From JAVBMP01 sp031552195 (GTDB taxonomy: Bacteria; Desulfobacterota; Desulfovibrionia; Desulfovibrionales; Desulfovibrionaceae), in assembly GCA_031552195.1 (NCBI GenBank), contig JAVBMT010000030.1, positions 1 through 53,577 on the forward strand: a stretch of 53,577 nt of DNA. Direction: 5' to 3'. Below the pieces are notes generated by a model, which saw nothing but the letters and a program-made list of their open reading frames with translations, was not told the DNA's origin and did not search any database. How positions within the stretch are numbered: position 1 is the stretch's first letter; each line of letters opens with the position of its first letter. The translations under genes were made by a program, and so were the position numbers. Positions 43,303-52,024 of this stretch are shown piece after piece.

Positions 43303-45066
43303 ATGATACTATCCAGGCTGGAAATTGACAATTTCCGTGGGATAAAGAGCTTGTCAATTGACTTCGACAATCTAACTATCCTCATTGGTGAAAACAATAC
43401 TGGCAAATCTACCATCCTTGAAGCCCTTCGTATTGCTTTATCTCCAGGATTGGGCTCGCGTCGAGGCCGACAGCTAGCAGAGTATGATTTCCACCTCGGG
43501 GACAAGGATGCGTGTCCGCAGAATTGTGAGCCAATATGCATTAGGCTATCATTTTCTGAGAGAGAAAGCGGCGAATGGGATGATGAAATAACCCAACAGC
43601 TAGATGAGGTTGTTCAGACAGAGCTTGATACTGGGCTGAGTCGCATTGTTTTGCAAGTACAAGGATTTTTCAATGAAGAACTTGGTGATATTGAAACTAC
43701 ATATGACTTTTTAAATCTTGATGGAATACCATTACCGCGTAAAAATAATGCTCCTCTTCCGATAATTAATAGAATTATTCCTTTATTTTCTCTTTCGGCT
43801 TTGCGTAATGCTAATGATGAATTTAGCAAAAGAGGACAGTTTTGGAATTCATTTCTTAAAACAATTCAACTTCCAGATAGTGACAGAAAGAAGCTTGAAG
43901 AAGAATTATCTCGGATAAATAATGATATTGTTTCATCAAATGATGGATTGAAACAAGTAAAAGAACACATGGGCAAAGCCGGTGGCTTTGTTGCGCTGGG
44001 AAGTGATGACTCTGTTGTGCTAGAGGCGCTACCGACGCGCCTATTCGATATGACAGGAAAAATACAAGTTCACTTAAAATCAGATCTCGGAGCGACATTG
44101 CCATTATATAGACATGGCGAAGGCACACAAAGCTTAGCTGTGTTGTTTCTTTTTCAGGCCTTTACAGCAGCCAATCTCAAAGAAATTTATTTACCATACT
44201 CCACGCCAATTCTTGCCCTTGAAGAACCAGAGGCCCACTTACACCCCTCCGCGATACGCTCTTTCGGTGAATTTTTTAAAGATTTACGAGGCCAGACAGT
44301 AGTTGCAAGCCACTCAGGGGATTTACTGTCAAGAGTGTCAATTCCAGCCGTTCGACGACTTTATAAAAAAGGTGCGGAGACATTTGTGGGAAAAGTAAAG
44401 GTTGCCCCTGCGGGAACGCGCGCGGATGCTCTCTCTCCAGGGGATACCCTGCTTTTGCCTGAAGATTTGCAGGCTATTGATTATCACATACGCTTAACGC
44501 GCGGATCATATTTGTTTTCACGTTGCTGGCTATTGGTTGAAGGTAAAACTGAGTTCCATCTGCTTCCACTCATTGGTGAATTGTTGGGGATTTCTCAGGA
44601 TACCGGCAGTTACTCGGTGCTGGAACTCTCGCAGGCGGAGCAAAAGGGAGAGCCATTTATTAAGCTTGCAAAATCATTGGGTATTCAATGGTTTGTTTTA
44701 GGTGACGGGGATAACGATGGTCACGACTATGTGACAAGAGCCCAAAAATATCTTGAACCATCAGAAAAACCAGATAGCAAAACCAAACAACTATCCCACT
44801 TAACCATTGAACATGAGTTTTGGCATAATGGATTTGAAGATTTTATAAAAGGCTTACTTTCTAGCGCATTGCAGCAGGAGGCAATTCGTGATTCTGGCGG
44901 TGACCCAAGTAAGCTTATAAAAAATATTATTAAACGTGCAATTACTGTCTCTGGCGAAAAACCAGGATTTGCTTTGCGACTTTTTGATGAGATAAAGCGT
45001 CGCGGGGCTGATAGTATCCCCACGTCGATAAAGGAAGTTTTTTCTAGAATAAAAGCTCTTTTATGA
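43303..45066 (+). CDS. gajA: GajA-like OLD-family ATPase-TOPRIM nuclease (Gabija defence)
   Basis: The 587-residue protein has the GajA architecture. The N-terminal ABC-type ATPase has Walker A GENNTGKS (residues 29-36), the signature-like RHGEGTQSL, and Walker B PILALEEPEAHLHPS, followed by VVASHSGDLLSR. The C-terminal TOPRIM domain has CWLLVEGKTEFHLLPLIGE (Glu) and VLGDGDNDGHDY (Asp-x-Asp). Gabija GajA is a sequence-selective DNA-nicking nuclease controlled by nucleotides, which becomes active when phage consume NTPs. The UvrD-like partner follows 7 bp later. Base composition is clearly AT-richer than the chromosome. GajA of Bacillus cereus is 578 residues. Confidence 0.88.
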   Translation: MILSRLEIDNFRGIKSLSIDFDNLTILIGENNTGKSTILEALRIALSPGLGSRRGRQLAEYDFHLGDKDACPQNCEPICIRLSFSERESGEWDDEITQQLDEVVQTELDTGLSRIVLQVQGFFNEELGDIETTYDFLNLDGIPLPRKNNAPLPIINRIIPLFSLSALRNANDEFSKRGQFWNSFLKTIQLPDSDRKKLEEELSRINNDIVSSNDGLKQVKEHMGKAGGFVALGSDDSVVLEALPTRLFDMTGKIQVHLKSDLGATLPLYRHGEGTQSLAVLFLFQAFTAANLKEIYLPYSTPILALEEPEAHLHPSAIRSFGEFFKDLRGQTVVASHSGDLLSRVSIPAVRRLYKKGAETFVGKVKVAPAGTRADALSPGDTLLLPEDLQAIDYHIRLTRGSYLFSRCWLLVEGKTEFHLLPLIGELLGISQDTGSYSVLELSQAEQKGEPFIKLAKSLGIQWFVLGDGDNDGHDYVTRAQKYLEPSEKPDSKTKQLSHLTIEHEFWHNGFEDFIKGLLSSALQQEAIRDSGGDPSKLIKNIIKRAITVSGEKPGFALRLFDEIKRRGADSIPTSIKEVFSRIKALL

Positions 45067-45073
45067 GGATACA

Positions 45074-47014
45074 ATGATAGATCTATCTTCTATGAACAAG
45101 AACCAACATGATGCTGTTCTTTGGAACAGAGGGGCATTGCTTGTTCTTGCTGGACCTGGTTCGGGAAAAACACGTGTGCTCACTTACCGTATTGCAAATA
45201 TTTTATATGAGTCACAGGAAAAACATTTCCGTATTCTTGCACTGACTTTTACCAATAAAGCCGCTAAAGAAATGCGCGGACGTGTAGAAGAACTAGTTCC
45301 GCAACTTATGAATAGAGTCAGAATTACAACTTTTCATTCATACGCGGCTGAATTGTTGCAACAGTATGGAAACCATATTGGTATTAGACCAGATTTTCAA
45401 ATTTTATCAGAAGATATTGATCGTGAGACAATTTTGGATGGGGCTCTAAACAAGCTACGCAAAAACCCTGCGGTCATCATTCCTGACCACTTTGCAGCGT
45501 CATCCTTGTTGCCTTTTTTAAATCGTTTACTAGAACACTGTGTCCCTGCGAGTGAAGTAGAAGGATTATTGCAACGCTCTCAGCCAGATACAGCAAGAGA
45601 ATTAGCTCTAGTCTATGCAACTTATAAAGAATCCTTAACCGAGGAGAATTTTTTAGACTTCCCTTCATTAATTGCTGAAACTCTTACAATTTTTGAGAAA
45701 TTTCCACTTTTGGCTCAGCGTATAAGAAAAGTATATACCCATATTTTAGTTGATGAATTTCAAGATACGAATTCAAGTCAATATAAGCTATTACACAGAA
45801 TAGTAACTCCAGATCCATCAACTCTTTTTGCTGTCGCAGATGATGATCAGGTGATATACCAGTGGAATGGCGCAGATCCAAGACGCCTTGATGAACTCAT
45901 AAGTGATTTTTCTGTATCAGTATTGCAGCTTCCAGAAAATTATAGATGCCCAGCAGAAATTGTCAGTATTGCAAACACCTTAATTGAAAATAATATAAGC
46001 AGAAGTCCTGATAAAAAGCCACTAGTCTCAGTAAAGTCCATAAATAGTGATAGCCAAGTATTAGAAGTTTATAAATTTTCAACACTTGATGACGAGGTGG
46101 AATGGATCGCGAATCAAATTCGCGCAAAGAGTCAAGAAGAAAGAGAAAAATGCGTTGTTTTAGCACGCGCAAACAAACTTCTTGAACCAATAGGGGCAAA
46201 ATTAGCCGAAATTGGCATTCCGAGCTACTTTTCTATTCGAAAAAATGAATTCCAAAGCGCTCCAATGCGAATGCTGCATGCGATATTAAGATTAGCAAAT
46301 GCCCAAACTGATAAAAAAGCATTGGCTAAGCTTTGTAAGGCAGTTGAAGAGCTAGAAGGGTTCCAGCTTTCGGTTTCCAAAATAATTTCTATTGCATCAG
46401 CATCCGGTCAAGATTTTTTACGCACATGGATTTCTGAAGCACAAATGAGTGGAAAGCTAGAGCCAGATACGCAAGAGCTACTTAGCGTTGGAATAAGACC
46501 TCTTCTTTCTTCGTTAAGCTACAGCATCTTCTCAGAGAATTTTTTGAAATGGGCTAAAATACGACAAGAGTCACAACGAGCTGATGAATATGTTTTCAAT
46601 GAGTTTGAAAACGAAATTGTTGTTTGGAAAGAGATCCACTCTGAAATTTTAAAAAAATTCTCAGGTGAAGATGTAAGCTTACATCAATTTTTGCAAGAAC
46701 TGGACTTAACATCAAAAGCGCCACAAAAAGAAAAAGGCGCAATCCCATGTTTTACAATTCATGCCTCAAAAGGGATGGAATTCGGACACGTCTACTTGAT
46801 GGGGATGGTCGAAGACCAACTTCCAAGCTGGGCAGCAGTTAAAAAAGGAGATGACTCCCTGCAGATGCAAGAAGAGAGACGTAATTGTTTCGTAGCAATA
46901 ACTAGGGCGCAAGAAAAATTAACGCTTACTTGTTCAGATAAGGTTTTTGGCTGGCACAAGGAGCCATCGCGTTTCTTGCGTGAAATGGGTTTTGTTTTCG
47001 AAAATAATGGATAA
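45074..47014 (+). CDS. gajB: GajB-like UvrD helicase (Gabija defence)
   Basis: The 646-residue SF1 helicase has Walker A AGPGSGKT (residues 26-33), ALTFTNKAAKEMRGR, ITTFHSYAAELL, DEFQDTNSSQYKLLHRIV, VADDDQVIYQWNGADPRRL, LPENYRCP, TIHASKGMEFGHVYLMGM and AITRAQEKL, a full set of UvrD motifs. Typical GajB proteins are about 500 residues, so this one has an extra 150, mainly in the 2B-like region (about 400-520). The gene order gajA-gajB and 7-bp spacing fit a Gabija operon. The next gene is convergent, 20 bp away. Confidence 0.86.
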   Translation: MIDLSSMNKNQHDAVLWNRGALLVLAGPGSGKTRVLTYRIANILYESQEKHFRILALTFTNKAAKEMRGRVEELVPQLMNRVRITTFHSYAAELLQQYGNHIGIRPDFQILSEDIDRETILDGALNKLRKNPAVIIPDHFAASSLLPFLNRLLEHCVPASEVEGLLQRSQPDTARELALVYATYKESLTEENFLDFPSLIAETLTIFEKFPLLAQRIRKVYTHILVDEFQDTNSSQYKLLHRIVTPDPSTLFAVADDDQVIYQWNGADPRRLDELISDFSVSVLQLPENYRCPAEIVSIANTLIENNISRSPDKKPLVSVKSINSDSQVLEVYKFSTLDDEVEWIANQIRAKSQEEREKCVVLARANKLLEPIGAKLAEIGIPSYFSIRKNEFQSAPMRMLHAILRLANAQTDKKALAKLCKAVEELEGFQLSVSKIISIASASGQDFLRTWISEAQMSGKLEPDTQELLSVGIRPLLSSLSYSIFSENFLKWAKIRQESQRADEYVFNEFENEIVVWKEIHSEILKKFSGEDVSLHQFLQELDLTSKAPQKEKGAIPCFTIHASKGMEFGHVYLMGMVEDQLPSWAAVKKGDDSLQMQEERRNCFVAITRAQEKLTLTCSDKVFGWHKEPSRFLREMGFVFENNG

Positions 47015-47034
47015 GAATATCCTTATTTGAGTTA

Positions 47035-47646
47035 TTATCTTTGAACTTTTAAATACGCTGTAAGTTCGTCGCATATGTGAGTGTTCGTGTCGTTTCGTAG
47101 CGCACACTTTAATGCCCATGCGCGGCCAGGGTGGAGGGTGTCCCATTTAGAACGCATTTGCTGGTAACGGCCACTACCGGGGTCATGGTTGCCGAATCCA
47201 TCAATGAGTTTGTTCCATATCGGTGAAAACTTGGCGATGAGCAGCGCTTCGCCAAGTGGAATCCATATGTCTTCCACAACCAGGAAGCGGCAGAAAAAAT
47301 CCTCAATGTTCAGATTTTCAGCCAGAATAATGCTCTCCGCATGTTCTCGCAGGCGTTTATACAGAGCTTGCCCCGGCTCGGAGTCCACACCGAAGTTGCC
47401 TTTGCGTGCTCCGGGAGGAACGGCCTTCCCAACATAAATGGGCGCGGCAAACAGGTCGTTGCGATTTCTCTCACTCAACGAGCGATAGGCTTCAAATTCC
47501 CCCGTATAGTAAATGGCGTAAATACCGGCACCAACGAAAGGTTCCAGAGTACCAAGCCGATGCACTTGGCTTTCCAGCATAGCATCCGCCACGCTGTTGC
47601 CAAGGTTTATTTTGTCCAAGGGATTATACGGAGGATATTCTATCAT
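47035..47646 (-). CDS. Eco29kI-like GIY-YIG restriction endonuclease
   Basis: The 203-residue protein follows the Eco29kI pattern: GAGIYAIYYTGEFEAY, APIYVGKAVPPGARKG, a catalytic-type Arg region (LYKRLREHAESI), Glu in GEALLIAKFSPIWNKLIDGFGNHDPG. GIY-YIG enzymes cut with one active site, and Eco29kI recognises CCGCGG. Its start overlaps the stop of the methyltransferase gene by one base. The cognate methyltransferase lies directly upstream, as in the classic pair. Specificity here is inferred from the relation only. Confidence 0.85.
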   Translation of the reverse strand: MIEYPPYNPLDKINLGNSVADAMLESQVHRLGTLEPFVGAGIYAIYYTGEFEAYRSLSERNRNDLFAAPIYVGKAVPPGARKGNFGVDSEPGQALYKRLREHAESIILAENLNIEDFFCRFLVVEDIWIPLGEALLIAKFSPIWNKLIDGFGNHDPGSGRYQQMRSKWDTLHPGRAWALKCALRNDTNTHICDELTAYLKVQR

Positions 47647-48854
47647 CAGGCCACACGCTTCATTTGTGCTATGAATTTTTTCGTTTCCGCTTCCAGCAAC
47701 TTTTCCGCCACACTTCCCATCATGATGCGGGCAAGGGCGACCGGGACAGCGTTGCCAAGCTGGCGCATGGTTTCTGTCCAGGAACCGTGAAAAACGTAGG
47801 TATCTGGAAAGGTCTGCAAGCGGGCTGATTCACGCACCGTGAAGTAACGCGCTTCCCCGGACGGCATGACGAGCATGTTTTCACCGCCAGGAACGCCGTG
47901 ATCACCGGCTTTCAATGTCTTGGCTGGCAAGTCCAGCGGGCTGCCAGTATGCCCCTTGTAAACGCGAGCGCCGTCTTGGAATACGTGGTTGTAATGCCGT
48001 GAGGCCAGTTTGACTTTCCGCGGGTCGGGCAACCCTTGGAGCGCGTCACGCACGGTAAGCCAGGGCTGGCCAAGTGAGCTTTGGGAAAAAGCGCGAAGTC
48101 TTTCGATTCGCGCGGTGGACTTGGCTTCCACTTGCGGACGAGCCTTGAGGCTAACTTCATGTTTATCCCAATACTCACCGCTCACATATTGGCTATGGAG
48201 CAGGGCGTCATGGGAGTGAGTAGCTTCCGGGAACGACCAGCGAACCTCCATATCGTGACGAAAACCAACAATGAACACACGCTCACGCCGTTGGGGAATA
48301 CCGTAATCCGCAGCATTGACCACGCGGCACACAACATCGTAGGCCAACCCCTTCATTTTTCCGGAAGTTTTCTCTTTTTCCAAACGGGCAAGGTGTTCCA
48401 GCCATGTTTCTTTGCGGCCAATGGTCAATTCGGGAAAAGTTAGCTGCAGAAGGGTGTATTGCAGATAGTTGGCGAACGTCGCTCTGGTAAGCCCTTTGAC
48501 ATTTTCCACCAGAAATGCCTTTGGGTGCAGCTTGCGGACAACATCAATCGTTGTGGGAAACATGTCCCGCTTGTCTGAATAGGCTCTGTGCTTTCCGCCA
48601 AGAGAAAAAGGCTGGCAGGGAGGGCCACCGGCCACAAGGTCAATTTCGCCGGAGATACCAGAAAAATCAAACAGGCGAACGTCACCTTCATGAAGAGGCC
48701 AATCAGTCACAAGTGGATTCCGGCGTTGCTGGTTCTCGCGAATGGTATCGCAGGCCCATTTATCCCATTCTATAACCGCATCGGGAGTAAACCCGGCTAA
48801 AGATGCCCCCAAGGCCAGCCCTCCGGCTCCGGCGAATAGTTCCACTGATTTCAT
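47646..48854 (-). CDS. DNA (cytosine-5) methyltransferase of the Eco29kI-like system
   Basis: The 402-residue C5 methyltransferase shows motif I (VELFAGAGGLALGASLAGF), IV (AGGPPCQPFSLGG), VI (KAFLVENVKGL), VIII (PQRRERVFIVGF), IX (FTVRESARLQTFPD) and X (RQLGNAVPVALARI). The recognition region lies between about 240 and 330. It would protect host DNA from the neighbouring GIY-YIG enzyme. The vsr gene lies 16 bases upstream, so the three genes form a single minus-strand unit, vsr-MTase-REase. Confidence 0.93.
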   Translation of the reverse strand: MKSVELFAGAGGLALGASLAGFTPDAVIEWDKWACDTIRENQQRRNPLVTDWPLHEGDVRLFDFSGISGEIDLVAGGPPCQPFSLGGKHRAYSDKRDMFPTTIDVVRKLHPKAFLVENVKGLTRATFANYLQYTLLQLTFPELTIGRKETWLEHLARLEKEKTSGKMKGLAYDVVCRVVNAADYGIPQRRERVFIVGFRHDMEVRWSFPEATHSHDALLHSQYVSGEYWDKHEVSLKARPQVEAKSTARIERLRAFSQSSLGQPWLTVRDALQGLPDPRKVKLASRHYNHVFQDGARVYKGHTGSPLDLPAKTLKAGDHGVPGGENMLVMPSGEARYFTVRESARLQTFPDTYVFHGSWTETMRQLGNAVPVALARIMMGSVAEKLLEAETKKFIAQMKRVA

Positions 48855-48869
48855 TGGCGTACCCTGTGT

Positions 48870-49289
48870 TTATTTCCGTGCCGCGCCATCAAGAAAAGCG
48901 CGAATAGTCTCTTGCAAGGCGACTTCATCCCGAAGCATACATTCCCAAATGACCAGGATATTCCAGCCTTGTTCCCGCAATAGGGCTTGTTTCTTTATGT
49001 CGCGCTCCCGGTTGCCTTCCAGCTTTGAAAGCCAAAAATCAAGGCGGGACTTGGGAACTCGTCTGCCGTTCGGGCAATCGTGCCGGTGCCAGTAACAACC
49101 ATGCACGAAGATCGCGGCGCGGTATTTGGGTAATATAATGTCCGGCTTGCCCGGAAGGTCATTCCTTTGGAGCCGGAACCGATAACCCATGCGGTGCAGG
49201 AGGGAACGCACGGCCTTTTCCGGCCTCGTGTTGCGCCCCTTCACCTGGGCCATTACCCAACTGCGCTTTTCCGGGCTGACTGAATCCAT
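48870..49289 (-). CDS. vsr: Vsr-type very short patch repair endonuclease
   Basis: From ATG 49289 it has 139 residues and starts MDSVSPEKRSWVM, matching the Vsr N-terminal pattern. An in-frame ATG further upstream (49370) would add an unrelated stretch. Family features are PGKPDIILPKYRAAIFVHGCYWHRHDC (metal/Zn site), GWNILVIWECML. Vsr nicks at T:G mismatches from deamination of 5-methylcytosine, so its presence with a C5 methyltransferase makes sense. The gene leads the vsr-MTase-REase unit. No clear ribosome site is seen at the expected spacing. Confidence 0.9.
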   Translation of the reverse strand: MDSVSPEKRSWVMAQVKGRNTRPEKAVRSLLHRMGYRFRLQRNDLPGKPDIILPKYRAAIFVHGCYWHRHDCPNGRRVPKSRLDFWLSKLEGNRERDIKKQALLREQGWNILVIWECMLRDEVALQETIRAFLDGAARK

Positions 49290-49346
49290 CTCGAAAAAAT
49301 ATATCCTGAGGTGAATTTTGCCGCAATAGAGAAAAAAGCGCAGATG

Positions 49347-49537
49347 TGTCCCAGAGATACAATGGAACATGGATAGTGTGTCCCGGCCCGAGTGCCGTGG
49401 CTTGTCCCATGTTCATGGCTTGAAGCGCTTGTGCGCGAAAGAAAATGGATCATCGTCCCGCTCATTGTCCTTGGGGTTGTCCCGGAAAAAACGCTTGTCC
49501 CACTGTCCCGGCTCCTAGGGCGTGGGACAGTGGGACA
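49347..49537. repeat. TGTCCC iteron cluster with an 18-bp hairpin (candidate replication origin)
   Basis: TGTCCC occurs in direct orientation at 49347, 49379, 49403, 49478, 49496 and 49504, with near copies at 49454 (CGTCCC) and 49466 (TGTCCT), and reversed at 49524 and 49532. The last direct and reversed pairs form a perfect 18-bp inverted repeat (49492-49509, 49524-49541). This sits between the vsr start and the 3' end of a TOPRIM primase-helicase. Such iterated repeats next to a replication protein are typical of origins of mobile elements. It could also be a regulatory or terminator structure. Confidence 0.55.
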
Positions 49538-49557
49538 AGCGGTATTTTACGAACTTT

Positions 49558-51357
49558 TTAAGCTCGTATATCCAACTTACTTTTCAGGCGATGTATGGCG
49601 GATTTGGATTTCCCCATTTCTTCAGCGGCATCGCGGATTGTATAACCGTCCTCCAGCAGTCGTTTAAGTTGTTCTAGTTCTACGTCCTCCAATTCTTTGA
49701 TGCTCCAGCGCAAGGCATCGCCTTCCGACTTCAGATGCGCTTCAAAAGACTTGGCTTCATCCCCCACGATGCCGCGCGCTTTGGTCAGGTGAATTTCAAA
49801 GCGCGCGCCTTCGGCCATGTTGTATTCGCGCGGACGGCGAAGGCTAATGACGGTATCCATGATATCCTCGCGGGCACTGGTGCCTCGTTGGTCACCGTTT
49901 TTCCCGGCATGGTGGATGAGCAGCACGGTTAATCCGCGGCGGCGCAAATCCAAGAGCCATGACTGCATGGGCTGCCAGGATTGCGATTCATTTTCCTTTC
50001 CCGTGCGGCATAGGGTGGAGATGTTATCCAACACGACCATGTTCACCTCCTTAAGAAACGGTTCTAAGGCTATTTGCCCGGCCACGGTGGATAGATCCGG
50101 CATAGGGCAAGGCTGAATATCGGGAGTGAGCAGCATCAGATTTTTTAAAGCATGTGGCGGAGCGGCCATACCGCTGACCAAGGCAGAGAGACGTTCTTGC
50201 ATGGTCACGGCTGGCATTTCGCCATCCACATAGAGGACCTTTTTGGGGCTGGCGGCGCGCCAGTTGAATATCTCTCCTCCCGCCGCTACAGCCACAGCGG
50301 CGCTCAAAGCGGCAAAGGTTTTACCAATACCGCGCGGGGCGTACATTATGGCTATACCTTGGGTTGGCAATACCGGCGAGAGAAGAAACCCCCTTTCCGG
50401 TAAGGACATAGAAAGGAACGTTTCCATATCCAAGGCCACAAGCGTGGGCATTCCAGTTGTCGCGGGGAGAGGTGTTTCCACCGCGTTTAACTGTCGACGG
50501 ACTTCTTCCAGTCCTTCCGTCTGATGCAGGTCGTTGAAGTCCGTCCCCTGCCCACTGCGGAAAACCGGAAAGATGTAACAACCATGCGCTTTTTTAGCCG
50601 CTTCCGCCGCCTTGCTTCGCCCGACTTCATCCGTGTCCGCACAAATAATAGCAGTGCGGCCGGGATGCCGAGCCGCGATAATTTCGGCCACTGCTGGGAG
50701 GTTGTTCGCGGAGAAGGCCACAAAGACGGAGCCGCCTAAGGCCATGTGGATACTGACACCCGTGGCGTAGCCCTCGCAAAGTGCGATGGGCTTTTGTTCC
50801 TCACCTGGAATGCGAAAATAACCACCTTGCGTTTTTCCGCCGGTCAGAAAGCGCTTCTGCCCATCCGGAAATATGCGTTGCAAGGTTTGTGGCTTACCCG
50901 CCACCCCGAGGACAGGGATAAGGATTTCCCCGTCGCGCCCTTCGCGAACATCCCCACAAGGGGGAATGCCCTTACTTTTTAAATAGGGATGCTCCGGCTG
51001 ACAAAGCGGCGTGGATTCCAATATGGAGCGCGCTTTTTGCGCCGCCTCCACATAGCGTGCTTCCCGCTCCTTCTCGCGCTGGATTTTGGTGGCTTCCAGG
51101 CGGCGTGCTATGACCTCTTTCTCCGTAGTGGAAAGACGGCTTACCGTCTGCCCGGTAAATGTGCCACTTTGACCGGTTTCCCAGTTGCACCACCAAATGT
51201 TTATGGGCGGGTCGCTGTGCGCGATATAGGCGCCGTTTTTTTTCCGCGGTTTGGTGACTGTTGGGCAACGATGCAGTTGCCCGTCCGCTATAATTTGCTC
51301 TGGGGCAAGCCCATGCTCCCGTAAATGGTCAGTGAAGACTGAAAGAGCATCGCTCAT
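49558..51357 (-). CDS. TOPRIM primase/RepA-like helicase of the mobile element
   Basis: The 599-residue protein starts at ATG 51357, where AAGGAGG lies at a good distance, and the in-frame upstream part is unlike the family. The TOPRIM region shows ALCEGYATGVSIHMAL (Glu) and TAIICADTDEVGRSKA (Asp). The helicase part has Walker A IMYAPRGIGKTFAALSAA and Walker B MVVLDNIS. LIHHAGKNGDQRGTSAREDI is typical of RepA-like AAA_25 helicases. A C-terminal HTH ends the protein (YTIRDAAEEMGKSKSAIHRLKSKL). It is a replication protein of a phage satellite, plasmid or integrative element. Its stop lies next to the iteron cluster. It overlaps the upstream small gene by four bases. Confidence 0.85.
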   Translation of the reverse strand: MSDALSVFTDHLREHGLAPEQIIADGQLHRCPTVTKPRKKNGAYIAHSDPPINIWWCNWETGQSGTFTGQTVSRLSTTEKEVIARRLEATKIQREKEREARYVEAAQKARSILESTPLCQPEHPYLKSKGIPPCGDVREGRDGEILIPVLGVAGKPQTLQRIFPDGQKRFLTGGKTQGGYFRIPGEEQKPIALCEGYATGVSIHMALGGSVFVAFSANNLPAVAEIIAARHPGRTAIICADTDEVGRSKAAEAAKKAHGCYIFPVFRSGQGTDFNDLHQTEGLEEVRRQLNAVETPLPATTGMPTLVALDMETFLSMSLPERGFLLSPVLPTQGIAIMYAPRGIGKTFAALSAAVAVAAGGEIFNWRAASPKKVLYVDGEMPAVTMQERLSALVSGMAAPPHALKNLMLLTPDIQPCPMPDLSTVAGQIALEPFLKEVNMVVLDNISTLCRTGKENESQSWQPMQSWLLDLRRRGLTVLLIHHAGKNGDQRGTSAREDIMDTVISLRRPREYNMAEGARFEIHLTKARGIVGDEAKSFEAHLKSEGDALRWSIKELEDVELEQLKRLLEDGYTIRDAAEEMGKSKSAIHRLKSKLDIRA

Positions 51358-51605
51358 GAGCGACCTCCTTCGTCCAGGAGGATGCGGGACTCCAGCCAAT
51401 CAACAAGCGGATCTCTTAGGTAGCCGACATTTTTTCCAATTTTTACTTTTGGCGGACCTTCGTTGTAGCAGTCTAAATTAGCCAGATAACTTTTTGAAAT
51501 TATCCCACCAAGATAATAGTCAATTTTTTTGCGGGCCACCACCGGCGGTAGCGTCCGACGAAGTTCCGAAAGGTCCACTGCAAAAGTAGCTTGCTTCTTC
51601 TTCAT
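51354..51605 (-). CDS. AlpA-like/small DNA-binding protein upstream of the primase-helicase
   Basis: An 83-residue protein with a pattern of MerR-like or AlpA-type DNA-binding proteins (KIDYYLGGIISKSYLANLDCYNEGPPKVKIGKNVGYLRDPLVDWLESR), where the Gly-rich turn and the helix before it are the expected parts. Such genes usually sit next to replication or integration genes of elements as excisionase or activator. It overlaps the primase-helicase start by four bases (ATGA), so the two are co-translated. Weak ribosome-site evidence (TGAGG upstream). Confidence 0.65.
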   Translation of the reverse strand: MKKKQATFAVDLSELRRTLPPVVARKKIDYYLGGIISKSYLANLDCYNEGPPKVKIGKNVGYLRDPLVDWLESRILLDEGGRS

Positions 51606-51744
51606 TTAAAAAACCTCAACATGTTTCATTGTTAAAATGACGCCATGTTGATGTCGTAACTTTACCGCTCGCTACGCCGCTTAGCTGCGTAGCAACTATT
51701 TTGTGGAATTATGAAATAACTTACACAAACTGGAGCGCTACGGG
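51606..51744. other. Intergenic region of the element
   Basis: The 139 bases between the AlpA-like gene and the XRE gene contain an inverted-looking GCTACGCCGCTTAGCTGCGTAGC (GCTACG at 51670, CGTAGC at 51687) and AT-rich DNA. TGTCGTAAC at 51652-51660 is a half-site of the GTCGTA operator seen nearby. No ORF is supported. Confidence 0.4.
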
Positions 51745-51939
51745 CTATTCATCAAATAAATCTTTAACCTTACACTCCAAAAATTTAGCAATCGTTTGAA
51801 GGGTATAAAGCCTGCATTCCACAATATGCTCGCCCCTGGCGCGAAGGATCGTTTTATCCGACAAACCCGACAGCGCGACCATCCCTCTTATTGTTACCCC
51901 TTTGTCATCCATTAGTTTTTTGACGTTGCTTGTGATCAT
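51745..51939 (-). CDS. XRE-family repressor-like protein, first of two paralogues
   Basis: A 64-residue helix-turn-helix protein from ATG 51939, with GGAGGAG just upstream. It begins MITSNVKKLMDDKGVTIRGM and contains the HTH (VALSGLSDKTILRARGEHIVECRLYTLQTIAKFLECKVKDLFDE). It matches the gene at 52484 along its length (MITSNV, DKG, LSGLS, RAR, ECRLYTL, IAK, LFD). It is divergent from the CI-like gene at 52025, and palindromes in between are likely operators. A lysogeny-type switch is the natural inference. Confidence 0.85.
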   Translation of the reverse strand: MITSNVKKLMDDKGVTIRGMVALSGLSDKTILRARGEHIVECRLYTLQTIAKFLECKVKDLFDE

Positions 51940-51952
51940 GCGACTCCTCCAT

Positions 51953-51967
51953 GTCGTAAAATACAAC
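51953..51967. promoter_or_regulatory. Operator-like palindrome, site 1
   Basis: GTCGTA-AAA-TACAAC, a near-perfect match to site 2 (GTCGTA-N3-TACGAC), lying next to the start of the XRE gene. A repressor here would block its transcription. Confidence 0.55.
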
Positions 51968-51989
51968 GTCATTCATTGACTTGTATGTA

Positions 51990-52004
51990 GTCGTATAGTA
52001 CGAC
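51990..52004. promoter_or_regulatory. Operator-like palindrome, site 2
   Basis: GTCGTA-TAG-TACGAC is a perfect 6-bp palindrome with a 3-base spacer, 37 bases (about 3.5 turns) from site 1. It lies 21 bases before the CI-like ATG. A -35-like TTGACT precedes it at 51976. The pair is placed as expected for a divergent genetic switch. Confidence 0.6.
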
Positions 52005-52024
52005 ACGGCAATATGGAGGCACGT

